64,000 nucleotides of DNA. It comes from Streptomyces coelicoflavus (lineage in GTDB: Bacteria; Actinomycetota; Actinomycetes; Streptomycetales; Streptomycetaceae). Within the stretch, counting starts at the first letter, position 1; the number at the start of each line of letters is the position of its first letter. The stretch lies in the NCBI RefSeq assembly GCF_003112555.1, contig NZ_BEWB01000008.1:463471-527470 (forward strand), in the 5' to 3' direction. A program made the position numbers and the translations under genes. The notes under the pieces were generated by a model, which saw only the letters and a list, made by a program, of their open reading frames with translations, ran no database searches and was not told the origin of the DNA. Shown one piece after another: positions 42,154-51,500 of this stretch.

Positions 42154-42956
42154 GCGCATGGAGCACGGCGGCGCGGTACGCGCGTCTGTCCTGGTTCCTG
42201 GGCGGTGTCGGTCTGCACCGGCTCACCGCCTACCGGTTGGACTTCCTGCTCGGTGCCGGCGCGTTCCTGGTCCGGGTCGGGGTGCAGACGGCCGTGGTCG
42301 GCCTGGTGTTCCGGCAGGTGCCGGTGGTGGGCGGCTGGTCGTACCACGAGGTGGTGTTCCTGCTGGGCTTCTCCCTGCTGCCGCGGGGCCTCGACCATCT
42401 CTTCACCGACCAGCTGTGGGAGCTGAGCCGCAAGCTGGTGCAGCGCGGTGAGTTCTACCGGCACCTGGTGCGGCCCGTCAGCCCGCTGTTCTCACTGCTT
42501 TCCGAGCGGTTCCTGCACCCGGACGGGTTCGGCGAACTGATCGTCGGCGCGGCCCTCGTGGGCTGGTCCGGATCTCATCTCGACCTGGACCTGACCGCCA
42601 CCCAGTGGGCACTGGCCCCGCTGTTCGTCCTGTGCGGGGCGCTGATCCACTCGGCGGTGAAGCTCCTGTTCGCCTCGCTGTCCTTCTGGACGGTCACCAG
42701 CCTGCCCGCCATGTACGCGGCCAACCAGGTCTCCGAGTTCACCTCCTACCCGCTGGACATCTACCACCCGACCCTGCGAGCCCTGCTGACCTGGGTGCTG
42801 CCCTTCGCCTTCACGTCATACGTGCCCTGCACCTATCTGCTGACCGGCGACACCGGGCTGGTGGTGTGGCTGCCAGTGGTGACGGCGGGAGCGGTCGCGC
42901 TCGCACTCGCGGTGTGGCGGCGAGGTCTGACCATCCACGACACGACCGGGAGTTGA
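42150..42956 (+). CDS. acbY: ABC-2 exporter permease 2 (AcbY-like)
   Basis: 268 residues from ATG 42150 (ATGA overlap). Six membrane segments; the cytoplasmic loop LVQRGEFYRHLVRPVSPLFSLLSERF matches the equivalent loop of the partner permease. It completes the AcbWXY-type exporter. The next gene starts six bases downstream. Confidence 0.87.
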   Translation: MSAWSTAARYARLSWFLGGVGLHRLTAYRLDFLLGAGAFLVRVGVQTAVVGLVFRQVPVVGGWSYHEVVFLLGFSLLPRGLDHLFTDQLWELSRKLVQRGEFYRHLVRPVSPLFSLLSERFLHPDGFGELIVGAALVGWSGSHLDLDLTATQWALAPLFVLCGALIHSAVKLLFASLSFWTVTSLPAMYAANQVSEFTSYPLDIYHPTLRALLTWVLPFAFTSYVPCTYLLTGDTGLVVWLPVVTAGAVALALAVWRRGLTIHDTTGS

Positions 42957-42962
42957 GAGCAC

Positions 42963-44426
42963 ATGCACGGTGCCGAAGCGGATGCGGGCCTGGACGGGCT
43001 GCTGCGCGCCGCCCCCTGGATGCCCGAGGACGCGCGCGCCGCCGAGCGTTTCGAGCGGATCGATCACGCGGTACTCGGCGGGGCGGCGTTGCTCCTGATC
43101 GTGGCGGCCGTCGGCGGTCCCGCGTCAGGTCGCCGGTTCTTCGTACCGGTGCGCGGAACCGACGGCGGCGGCTTCCAAGCGGCGCACGGCAGCGAGGCAT
43201 TCGACGTCGCCGCGGTGACCCGTACGCTGACCGGCGGAAAGCTGCCTACAGCGCGAGGCGGGTCCGTCGAGTTCCGGGGACCCGGGCGCGGTCCGATCGG
43301 GGTGCGGCGCCTGCCGTTCGAGCAGGGCTGGTCCTCCAACGCGCTGTCGCTGGTGGACGTGTCGGGCACGGCCTGCATCCACAAGACGTACCGCCGTCTG
43401 GACGAGACCATCCACGAGCCGGAGCTGCTGCGCCGCATGAACGGCACCGGCCGCACCCCTCAGTGGGTGGGCGACTACACGTACGTGGCGCCGGACGGCA
43501 CGTCCCGCACTCCGCTCGGCGTGATCTACCAGTACGTCCAGGGCGAGGGCATCGACGTCCCGCTGCGCGGGAACCTCCGCTCGATGTGGCCGCGGCTCTC
43601 GGGCACCACGTCCGTCGAGGAGGTCGTCCGCTCCCACCTGGGGCCGCTGGAAGAACGGTTGCGCCGGGCCTGCGAGTTCCTGGGCGACTTCCACCGGGAC
43701 CTGGCACACCGGCTGGGCGGCGCCGCCGAGTATCCCGTGCGCGAGGCCCTGGACGACGCGGTGGACCGCGCCGACCGTCTCGCCCGGCACGGCACCGGAC
43801 TGGCACTGCCGAAGCCCGCGCACGAGGCCGCCTTCGACGCCCTGCACACAGAACTCGCCGCGCTCGCGGCGGAGTTCGACGACGGGAACATTCCCGCATC
43901 CGGACCCTGCCACGGTGACCTGCACCTCTCCCATCTGCTGTGCGCGGCCGACGGCGACACGAGGGCCGGAACCGGCTGGCGCATGACGGTGCTCGACCTG
44001 TCCACGCCGGCGCTCGGCCCCGACGACCCGGACTGGCCCCGGCAGTCGCCTCTGCAGGACCTGGTCGCTCTCGAGCGCGCTCTGGAGTACTTCGCGGCCG
44101 ACGAGGCGGCGTTCGAGGCCGCGCGACGACTCGGCGTGGACTCGCTGGAGACGATGCTCGGCTCTCTGGACGGTGCTCCGCACTGGCCCGAAGCCCGGCG
44201 GGCGATGCTGCGGCAGGTGTTCGCGGCGGCCGACGCGTGGCGGCGGCACGTGACACGACTGCTGCTCGGTTCCGCCTCCGACCACCCGCTGCGCCGCCTG
44301 CTGTACGTCCGCAGGCTGCTGCACGAGCTCACCTACAACCAGGCCCATGCCCGCCCCTACCACGCGGCGATCGACCTGCGTCACGCCCGCGCGCTCGCGC
44401 CGGCCGCCGCGTTCGCGAGGAAGTGA
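42963..44426 (+). CDS. Maltokinase/aminoglycoside-phosphotransferase-fold kinase
   Basis: 487 residues from ATG 42963 (GGGAG upstream). The N-terminal cap resembles actinobacterial maltokinases (LPFEQGWSSNALSLVDVSGTACIHKTYRRL; Lys of KTYRR may bind ATP). The catalytic loop is GPCHGDLHLSHLL and the metal motif TVLDLSTP replaces the usual LDFEGEP, so Glu is absent. In the acarbose pathway a kinase (AcbU) is proposed to phosphorylate C1 of the cyclitol before nucleotidyl transfer. This gene, two positions before the GlgC-like nucleotidyltransferase, is the best candidate here. Maltose-1-phosphate formation is the alternative. Confidence 0.72.
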   Translation: MHGAEADAGLDGLLRAAPWMPEDARAAERFERIDHAVLGGAALLLIVAAVGGPASGRRFFVPVRGTDGGGFQAAHGSEAFDVAAVTRTLTGGKLPTARGGSVEFRGPGRGPIGVRRLPFEQGWSSNALSLVDVSGTACIHKTYRRLDETIHEPELLRRMNGTGRTPQWVGDYTYVAPDGTSRTPLGVIYQYVQGEGIDVPLRGNLRSMWPRLSGTTSVEEVVRSHLGPLEERLRRACEFLGDFHRDLAHRLGGAAEYPVREALDDAVDRADRLARHGTGLALPKPAHEAAFDALHTELAALAAEFDDGNIPASGPCHGDLHLSHLLCAADGDTRAGTGWRMTVLDLSTPALGPDDPDWPRQSPLQDLVALERALEYFAADEAAFEAARRLGVDSLETMLGSLDGAPHWPEARRAMLRQVFAAADAWRRHVTRLLLGSASDHPLRRLLYVRRLLHELTYNQAHARPYHAAIDLRHARALAPAAAFARK

Positions 44427-44445
44427 CCGAGCTTTGGAACCGCGT

Positions 44446-46521
44446 ATGCACATCATCGAGACGTATTTCGAATGCTGCGGCTTCGACCACACCTTCATCC
44501 AGGGCGGCACGTCCGTCTACCTGTGGAACCTGTCGAAGAAGTTCGCCCAGAGCGGCCACCGGGTCTCCATCGTGACCCCGGCCCACGGGCGCCTCGACGA
44601 CCTGCGCACCCGTTACGAGGTCGAGGACCTGCCGTACGAGGACGCGTACACGCTGCCCGTCCCGCTCGACCCGGACGTGTGGCGGGACTTCCCCGCCGAG
44701 GCCGCGCTGGCGCTCACCACCACCGCGCACCGCATCCGCCTGGACGGCGTCGACCTGTACTTCCTCGCCAACGACTGGCTGAACCGGCTGCCGGACACCT
44801 TCTACCCGCCGTACCAGAGCAAGGGCAGCGACCTGGTCTTCTTCAAGCCCCTGGTCTTCCAGGTGGACGCTGTGCGGTTCCTGCGTACCTGGTTCGGTGA
44901 CGAGAAAGCGCTCGTACACGCGCACGAGCCCTACTACCACTACCTGCTGCCCGCGGCGCTGCGCGACGACCCTTCGAAACTGGTCGTGAGCAACGTGCAG
45001 AGCAACATGCCCATCGCGAAGAAAGTGTACGGACCCGAGGTGCGGCGGTTGCTCGAACTGCTGGGTGCTCCGCTTCCGGCGCGTGCTCCCGAACCGCCCG
45101 TCGCCGCGCCCGCGGCCATGGTCCAGTACCAGCAACTCACCCATCTGCACTACGAGTACGGGCCGGACAACCTCGCCGTCTACGAGCTGACCGCCGACCA
45201 CTCCGATCTGATCGACTTTCTCTCGCCGGGCCAGCTGGACTTCTACGCCGGTTTCCGTGACACCCCGTTCGAGGATCTCTTCGGACGCCTGCCGATCGCC
45301 GACGTGGTGCGCCGCAACGCGCACAAGATGTTCGTCGGCGGCTGCGCCATCTCGGACCAGTGGCTGGCCTGGGACCCCGCCGACGTCGACCGCGCCGAGG
45401 TGCTCGAAGGGCTGGGCCTGGACCCGGACCTGCCGGCCTTCTTCCACAACGCCCGCTACGCCGTCCACCACAAGGGTCAGCTGGAGCTGGTCCGCGCCGT
45501 CGACCGGGTGCTGAGCGAGGGACTCGCGGCCAGCTTCGTCATCCGCTGCATCTCCGGCAGCGGCATCGACGACCCGTTCTTCCACGAGGTCGCCGCCCGG
45601 CACAAGGGGAGGCTGCACCTGGAGTGGGAACGGGTCCCGGAGCGGCAGGTGTTCGGGTACGCGGCCGCCTCGGACTTCTGCCTGTTCCCCTCCAAGTTCG
45701 AGATGGACACGTTCCTCATCGCACAGTGCGAGGCCATGGCCGTCGGCTCGGTGCCGATCGCCACGGACCAGCGGGGCATGGCGCACTTCGGACACGCGGA
45801 CCCTCCGGACTCTGCCACCGGCTTCGCCGTGAACCGTTCGTTCGCCGAGGACGACGAGTTGCTGGTCGCCGCTCTCGCCACCCGCATCCGTCAGGCGGCC
45901 GCCCTGTGGCGGGAGGAACCCGAGCGGTACCGGGAGCTGGCCCGGCGGGCGTCCGCCGTCGCCCGAGTGTTCACCTGGGCCCACTGCGCCGATCTGCACC
46001 TGACGGAGTTCGCCCGGCTGTGGCAGGGCGAACCCCCTCGGCTCGATCCCGAGCTCGCCCTGCGGCACGGCTGGTTCGACCTGGTGGAGGACCCGGCACG
46101 CACTGCGGAGGCGGCCCTTGCCCGCGGTGATGTGGACGCCTACGAGCGCCGTGCGCCACTGGACGACGCCGCGGTCCGGCAGTTGTTCGACGCGGCCTGG
46201 GCACGCGCCGACTTCGCCGCGTGCGAGCGCGCCGCGGAGCGCGGCCGGCCGGGCGTGATAGGCGCCGACGATCTGACTCGGCTGCGCACGCGCGCCCGCC
46301 TCACGCCGGACGGCTCCCTGCTCTACCGGCTCCCGCAGGCGGTCCGGGTCGAGGTCGTGTCGCCGGCCTCCGACAGCGGCCCGCGGGCGCGGCCCGGCGT
46401 ACGCGCTCTGGAGCGCACGGCCCCGGGCACGTTCACGGGTCCGGCACCCGGGCCGGGCGCGCTGCTGCTGCTCACCCTGGACTCCGGTCGCGTGGTCTGG
46501 GACGAGGTGCGTCGTGGCTGA
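44446..46521 (+). CDS. acbS: Glycogen-synthase-like glycosyltransferase 1 (AcbS-like)
   Basis: 691 residues from ATG 44446. Residues 1-500 are a GT-B enzyme of glycogen/starch synthase type: the N-terminal donor loop FIQGGTSVYLWNLSKKFAQSGH, the C-terminal HNARYAVHHKGQLELVRAV, and PSKFEMDTFLIAQCEAMAVG with the paired Glu residues. A C-terminal region of about 190 residues (ALRHGWFDLVEDPARTAEAAL...) has no family I recognise and is shared with the second glycosyltransferase at 48576. Proposed role: joining a nucleotide-activated cyclitol or aminosugar to the growing pseudo-oligosaccharide. Overlaps the next gene by eight bases. Confidence 0.8.
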   Translation: MHIIETYFECCGFDHTFIQGGTSVYLWNLSKKFAQSGHRVSIVTPAHGRLDDLRTRYEVEDLPYEDAYTLPVPLDPDVWRDFPAEAALALTTTAHRIRLDGVDLYFLANDWLNRLPDTFYPPYQSKGSDLVFFKPLVFQVDAVRFLRTWFGDEKALVHAHEPYYHYLLPAALRDDPSKLVVSNVQSNMPIAKKVYGPEVRRLLELLGAPLPARAPEPPVAAPAAMVQYQQLTHLHYEYGPDNLAVYELTADHSDLIDFLSPGQLDFYAGFRDTPFEDLFGRLPIADVVRRNAHKMFVGGCAISDQWLAWDPADVDRAEVLEGLGLDPDLPAFFHNARYAVHHKGQLELVRAVDRVLSEGLAASFVIRCISGSGIDDPFFHEVAARHKGRLHLEWERVPERQVFGYAAASDFCLFPSKFEMDTFLIAQCEAMAVGSVPIATDQRGMAHFGHADPPDSATGFAVNRSFAEDDELLVAALATRIRQAAALWREEPERYRELARRASAVARVFTWAHCADLHLTEFARLWQGEPPRLDPELALRHGWFDLVEDPARTAEAALARGDVDAYERRAPLDDAAVRQLFDAAWARADFAACERAAERGRPGVIGADDLTRLRTRARLTPDGSLLYRLPQAVRVEVVSPASDSGPRARPGVRALERTAPGTFTGPAPGPGALLLLTLDSGRVVWDEVRRG

Positions 46522-47635
46522 CCGTACCGGGGTACGCGCCGTCCTCCTCGCCGGTGGGGAGGGCCGGCGCATGGGGCCGCTCGGCACCGGCCGCCTCAAG
46601 CCGCTGATCCCCTACGGCGGGGCCTGCCGGCTCATCGACTTCAGCCTCGCCAATGCGCACCGGTCCGGGCTGGGCGAGGTGTTGCTGCTGTCGCAGTTCG
46701 AGGAGCGGCAGCTCATGGACGACCTGCACCAGGTGTGGAACGCCCGGCCCGGCCTGCGGGTGCACTTCGGGCCGTACGACTCCGCCTACCGGGACGCGCC
46801 TGCCGGCCTCCTTCCACGCCGCCTCCCGCCCCGCTCCGGGGCACCGGAGCGGGGCACGGCCGATGCTCTGATCCGCAAGGCGCCCTACATCTTCGGCCCG
46901 GGCACGGAACAGGTGCTCGTGCTGCACGCCGATCACGTCTACCGCTTCGACTACGGCCCTCTCATCGCCTCGCACAGGGCGTCGGCAGCCGCCCTGACCA
47001 TCGCCTACCAGCGCATCGAGCGACGTTGGGTGCACCTGTTCGGGATGGTCGACTTCGACGCGGACAACCGCCTCACACAGTTCGTCGAGAAGCCCGAGCA
47101 GCCCACCTCCGACCTGGTGTTCGCGGCGTTCTGCGTCTTCGACGCCGAGGTGCTCCACCGCCACCTCGAACAGCTTGAGGGCACCGACTGGCAGCACGAC
47201 ATCAGCCGCGACGTCATCCCGGCCATGCTCGCCGCCGGCGAGGACATCCGCGGCTACGAAGTGCACGGGCACTGGGCGGACATCGGCACCGTCGAGCGGT
47301 ACCACCGGGCGCACCTGGCCCTCGCGGACCATCCGCGCGCCGGTCTCCCGGCGGACCGGATGCCGTGCACCGTGCGCCCCGACGTGCGGCGCGCCTGGAT
47401 CTCCGACTCCCCCGGCGTTCGTTTGTCCTGGGTGCCCCAGGATCTGGTCAACGAGGGGCAGGTGGAACGCAGTGTGATCTTCCCCGCGGTCCGGATCGGT
47501 GCGGGCGCCAGGGTGCGTCGCAGTGTCGTCCTTCCGGGTGCCGCTGTGCCCGCGGGCGCCGACATCGATGCGTCGGTCGTTCTGGAGAACGGGACGATCC
47601 AGCCCATAGCGCGGACAGAAGGAGTACTGACGTGA
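46514..47635 (+). CDS. acbR: GlgC-like sugar-1-phosphate nucleotidyltransferase (AcbR-like)
   Basis: 373 residues from GTG 46514. ADP-glucose pyrophosphorylase fold: AVLLAGGEGRRMGPLGTGRLKPLIPYGGACRLIDFSLAN, VLHADHVYRFDY, QFVEKPEQP, HGHWADIGTVERYH, and a short beta-helix at the C-terminus. It lies between a glycosyltransferase and a PfkB kinase, far from any glycogen genes. In acarbose producers a GlgC homologue (AcbR) is proposed to activate the C7-cyclitol 1-phosphate. The same role fits here; glycogen synthesis is a less likely alternative. Confidence 0.78.
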   Translation: MADRTGVRAVLLAGGEGRRMGPLGTGRLKPLIPYGGACRLIDFSLANAHRSGLGEVLLLSQFEERQLMDDLHQVWNARPGLRVHFGPYDSAYRDAPAGLLPRRLPPRSGAPERGTADALIRKAPYIFGPGTEQVLVLHADHVYRFDYGPLIASHRASAAALTIAYQRIERRWVHLFGMVDFDADNRLTQFVEKPEQPTSDLVFAAFCVFDAEVLHRHLEQLEGTDWQHDISRDVIPAMLAAGEDIRGYEVHGHWADIGTVERYHRAHLALADHPRAGLPADRMPCTVRPDVRRAWISDSPGVRLSWVPQDLVNEGQVERSVIFPAVRIGAGARVRRSVVLPGAAVPAGADIDASVVLENGTIQPIARTEGVLT

Positions 47636-48558
47636 CCGTTTCCTCGAGCATGTACGACATCCTGGTGGCGGGCGGGGCCGGTGTGGACACCATCGTCCGG
47701 GTGCCAGAACTCAGGGTGCCGCCCGGCGACTCCGTGTTCGTACCACCGGTGCGTGACTACGTGGCTCACACCGGCAACGGCGTCGCCCGCGGCACGCACG
47801 CCCTGGGGCTCACCACCAAGTTCATCGACTTCCTCGGCGCCGACGCACAAGGCCACCAGATCCTCGCCGCGTACGCCACGTCCGGGCTCGACTTCAGTCA
47901 CGTCGTCTCGCCGCACGGCACTCCGCGCGGGGTCAATCTCGTCGACGCGCAGGGGCGGCGCTTCTCCTTCTACGACGGCCGCCATCCGGCCGACCTGCGG
48001 CTGCCCCGCGCCTTCTACCTGCCCTTCCTGGAGCGGGCCCGGCACGTGCACCTGTCCATCACGGGCGTCACGCTGGACATGTATGCCGACATCCACCGCC
48101 TCGGCGTCCCCTGCTCCACGGACCTGCACGACTGGGACGGTGCCAACCCGCACCACCTGGCCTACGCCGTCGCCTCCGACTACGTCTTCATGAGCGCCGC
48201 CGCGGTCCACGAACGTCTCGACGAGGTACTGCGTTCCATCCTGGACCGGGGCCGCGCGCGCCTCGTCGTCGCCACCGACGGGGCAGCCGGCTGCCACGTC
48301 CTCGAACGCGGCGACACGAGCGTGCGGCACTACCCCGCCGTACGACCGGAGCGTCCCGTCGTGGACAGCAACGGCGCCGGGGACGCGTTCGTGAGCGCGT
48401 TCCTGTACGCACTCGCGCAGGGAAGGCCGGTGGCCGACTGCGTGCTCGCCGGATCGGTGTCCGGAGCGTTCGCATGCACGAGCGCGGGCACGCACACCGA
48501 GTTCATCGACCGGGACGGGCTGCGGGCGGGCTGTGCGCGCGCCGGGGCCGACGGCTGA
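47632..48558 (+). CDS. acbK: PfkB-family kinase (AcbK, acarbose 7-kinase-like)
   Basis: 308 residues from GTG 47632 (GTGA overlap). Ribokinase-family motifs: DILVAGGAGVDTIVRVPEL at the N-terminus, HTGNGVARGTHALGLTTKFIDFLG, STDLHDWDG, and the catalytic PVVDSNGAGDAFVSAFLYA. The GGAGVDTI and STDLHDWDG segments resemble Actinoplanes AcbK, which phosphorylates acarbose at O-7 of the cyclitol. That reaction inactivates the inhibitor inside the producer, so the gene is a self-protection candidate. Confidence 0.82.
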   Translation: MTVSSSMYDILVAGGAGVDTIVRVPELRVPPGDSVFVPPVRDYVAHTGNGVARGTHALGLTTKFIDFLGADAQGHQILAAYATSGLDFSHVVSPHGTPRGVNLVDAQGRRFSFYDGRHPADLRLPRAFYLPFLERARHVHLSITGVTLDMYADIHRLGVPCSTDLHDWDGANPHHLAYAVASDYVFMSAAAVHERLDEVLRSILDRGRARLVVATDGAAGCHVLERGDTSVRHYPAVRPERPVVDSNGAGDAFVSAFLYALAQGRPVADCVLAGSVSGAFACTSAGTHTEFIDRDGLRAGCARAGADG

Positions 48559-48575
48559 CGACGGGAACGCACGAC

Positions 48576-51500
48576 GTGCACATCATCACCTTCTCCTTCG
48601 AATGCGGCGGCTTCGACCCACGCCTGATGCGCGGCGGACTGTCTCCACTGGTGTGGCAGCTCTCCCGCCGTTACGCCGCGCACGGCCACCGCGTCTCGCT
48701 GGTCACGCCGGGACACGGGCACGTGGACCGGCTGCGGGCCGCCCACGGCATCGAGGACCTGCCGCACCTCACCCGCACCCGCACGGTGCCTCTGGCGCTC
48801 GATCCCGAGGTCTGGGCCCCGTGGCCGGCCGACCTGGACGTGGACGTGACGACCACGGTGCACCGGCTGCGTCTGGACGGCGTGGACGTGTACTTCCTGT
48901 CCAACGCGTATCTCGACCTGCTGCCCGACCGGCTGTATCCGCCACCGGGCGTCGAGGGCAGGGACCTCTCCCACTTCAAGCCGCTGGTGTTCCAGGCCGA
49001 GGGACTGCGGTTCGTCCAGGAGTACCTGCGGTCGGAGGACGAACCCGCCGTGGTGCACGCCTTCGAACCCGCCTATCACTACCTCTTGCCCCCGGTTCTC
49101 GCCCCCGATCCATTCCTCCACACGGTCAGCACCGTCGCCGCGAATGCCCCGATCGGGCAGAAGGTGTACCGGCCCCAGGTGACGCGGATGCTGAAGCTGT
49201 TCGGCGTGGCCGACGTGGACCTGGACGCGCTGGACGGCCCGCCGCCCGAGGAGCGCTCGACGCGGGCGGTACTCTCGCGCGGCCTGGCCGGGACCCGGAT
49301 GCACGTCGAGTACGGCCCCGACCACGTCGGCCTGTTCCCGTTGATAGCCGCCCACGCCGATCTGGTCGACTTCGTGTCGCCGGGACAGCGCGCGTACTAC
49401 AGCACATTCCGGGACACGCCCGTGCAGGCGCTCTTCGAGACGCTGCCGGTGGCCCGGACGCTGCGGCAGCGCGCCGACCGCGTGATCACCGGTGGCTGCG
49501 CCGTCACGGACTCCTGGCTGGCGCGCGACACGGCCTCGGTCGACCGGCACCAGGTGCTGCGCCGTCTGGGTATCGATCCGGCACTTCCGGTCTTCTACCA
49601 CGCGGCACGCTACGCGGTGCACCACAAGGGCCAGTTGGAACTGATGCGGGCTGTCGAGGAACTGCTGGACGACGGAGTGGAGGCCGGGTTCCTCCTCCGC
49701 TGCTCCACCGGAGACGGCGCCGCGGCGAACGCGTACTTCCAGTCCGTGGCCGACCGCCACCCCGACCGGCTCCGGCTCGCGTGGGATCTCGCGGACGAGG
49801 ACACCCTCTTCGAGGAGGCGGCGTGCGCCGACTTCTGCGTCTACCCGTCCAAGTTCGAATTGGACGGCTTCCTCATCGCGCAGGCCGAGGCGATGGCCTG
49901 CGGAGCCGTGCCGATCGCCACCGACCAGCACGTCACCCGGCACTTCCGGCACGCTCTGCCGAGCGGACATCCCGAGGCGACGGGCTTCTCGGTGCCCGGC
50001 TCGTTCCGCGACGACGACCCGGCGCTCGCCCGCGGCCTGGCCGCGCGGATCCGCACGGCGGTCGGTGTCTTCGCCGCGCACGTCGACGGTTCCGACCCCA
50101 CCTATGCCCGGCTGTCCGCCAACTCGCGCGCCCTGGCCCGGAGGTTCACCTGGGAACGCGCCGCGCGCACCCGGCTGGACGCCTTCGAGGGGCTTCTCCA
50201 TGGCCGGGTCCGGCCGTTCCCCGTGCGCGAGGCGATCGCGTACGGCTGGTTCGACGACCTGCCCGCGAGCGCCTGGGACCAGCACCCCGAGGAGATCCGG
50301 GAGGCGGCGCTCACCCGCGGGGACCTCGGCGCGTGGGAGCGCGCGGGCGGGGCGGTGGATCCGCAGGCGTGTGAACGACTCTTCGAGGCCGCGTGGCGGG
50401 AGGCCGAGTTCACCACCGCGCTGCACAACGCCGTGGTGGCCGGTCGCTCCGACCTGACCGCCCGGGTTCACGACCGGGGCACCGTTCGACGTACGGCGAA
50501 CGGCCGGTGGGAGGTGACGTACCGGCACGAGCACGTGGCTCGGGTGGAGGCCGTGCTGGAAGGTCGGAGGGGCGCTCGCACCGGACCGGACGCCGTCTCG
50601 GGCGGCTCCCGGCCGGCCGCGGGCGAGACCGCCGCGGAGGCCCTCGCGTCCGACGAGCCGGTGCCCCCCGGCACCGGCGCCGTGTTCCACGCCCTGTCTC
50701 CGCAGGACGGTCGGCCCGGTTCCTTCCGGGCCGTACTCGACGCCGCTCCGGCGGGGCGCGACCTGTCCGTCATGCTCACGCTGGCCTCCGGTCACGTCCG
50801 CTGGGACACCCTGCCGCTACGCCGGCCACCGTTCCGGCTGGTCGCAACCGATCTAGACGGGACCCTGTTGCGTGACGACCTGACCGTCTCTCCACGAACC
50901 CGTGCCGCCCTCGCGGCGGTGACCGACGCGGGAGCGCACCACCTCGTGGCCACCGGACGCCCGGCCTCGGCCTGCGCGCACATCCTCGACGCCCTCGGAT
51001 ACCGCGGTCTGGCCGTCTGCGGACAGGGCGCCCAGCTGTACGACGCCGGCTCGCGACGGCTGCTGTCCTCGGCCTCCCTCGGCCGTACGCTCGCACGCCG
51101 CGTCGTGGCGGGCGTGGAGGAGAGGCTCGGTCCCGTCGAGCTGGGCGTCGTCACGGCGCCGCCGGACAGCCGGTTCAAGGTGACCGAAGGCTTCGGGCAA
51201 CGTGTGCGCCACGGCTGGGACGTGACCACCGACCGGGATCTGTTGTGGGACAGTCCCGTCGACAAGCTGATCCTGCACCATCCCGAGGTCGACGAGGACC
51301 GGCTGGCCGCGCTCACCCAGAGTCTGTTCGGCGACGAGGTGACGGTCGTCCACTCCGTGAAGGGCATGGTAGAGGTGCTGCCGCCGGGTACGACCAAGGC
51401 CGCCGGGGTCGAACGCGCCGCCCGGCTGCTGGGCTGCGCCGCGAGCGACACCATCGCCTTCGGCGACATGCCCAACGACGTCCCCCTGCTCACCTGGGCG

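Noticed and set aside
44329..46599. 756-codon antisense frame under the first glycosyltransferase
   Set aside because: Same reason: long open antisense frames are expected at this GC content, and the sense gene explains the region.
46514..47635. Housekeeping glycogen ADP-glucose pyrophosphorylase
   Set aside because: Translationally coupled within the cyclitol operon and not near glycogen genes, so the pathway-specific nucleotidyltransferase role is preferred, though not proven.
48330..50795. 821-codon antisense frame under the second glycosyltransferase
   Set aside because: Shadow frame caused by third-position GC bias; no ribosome-binding site or family motif, and the sense frame is a clear GT-HAD protein.
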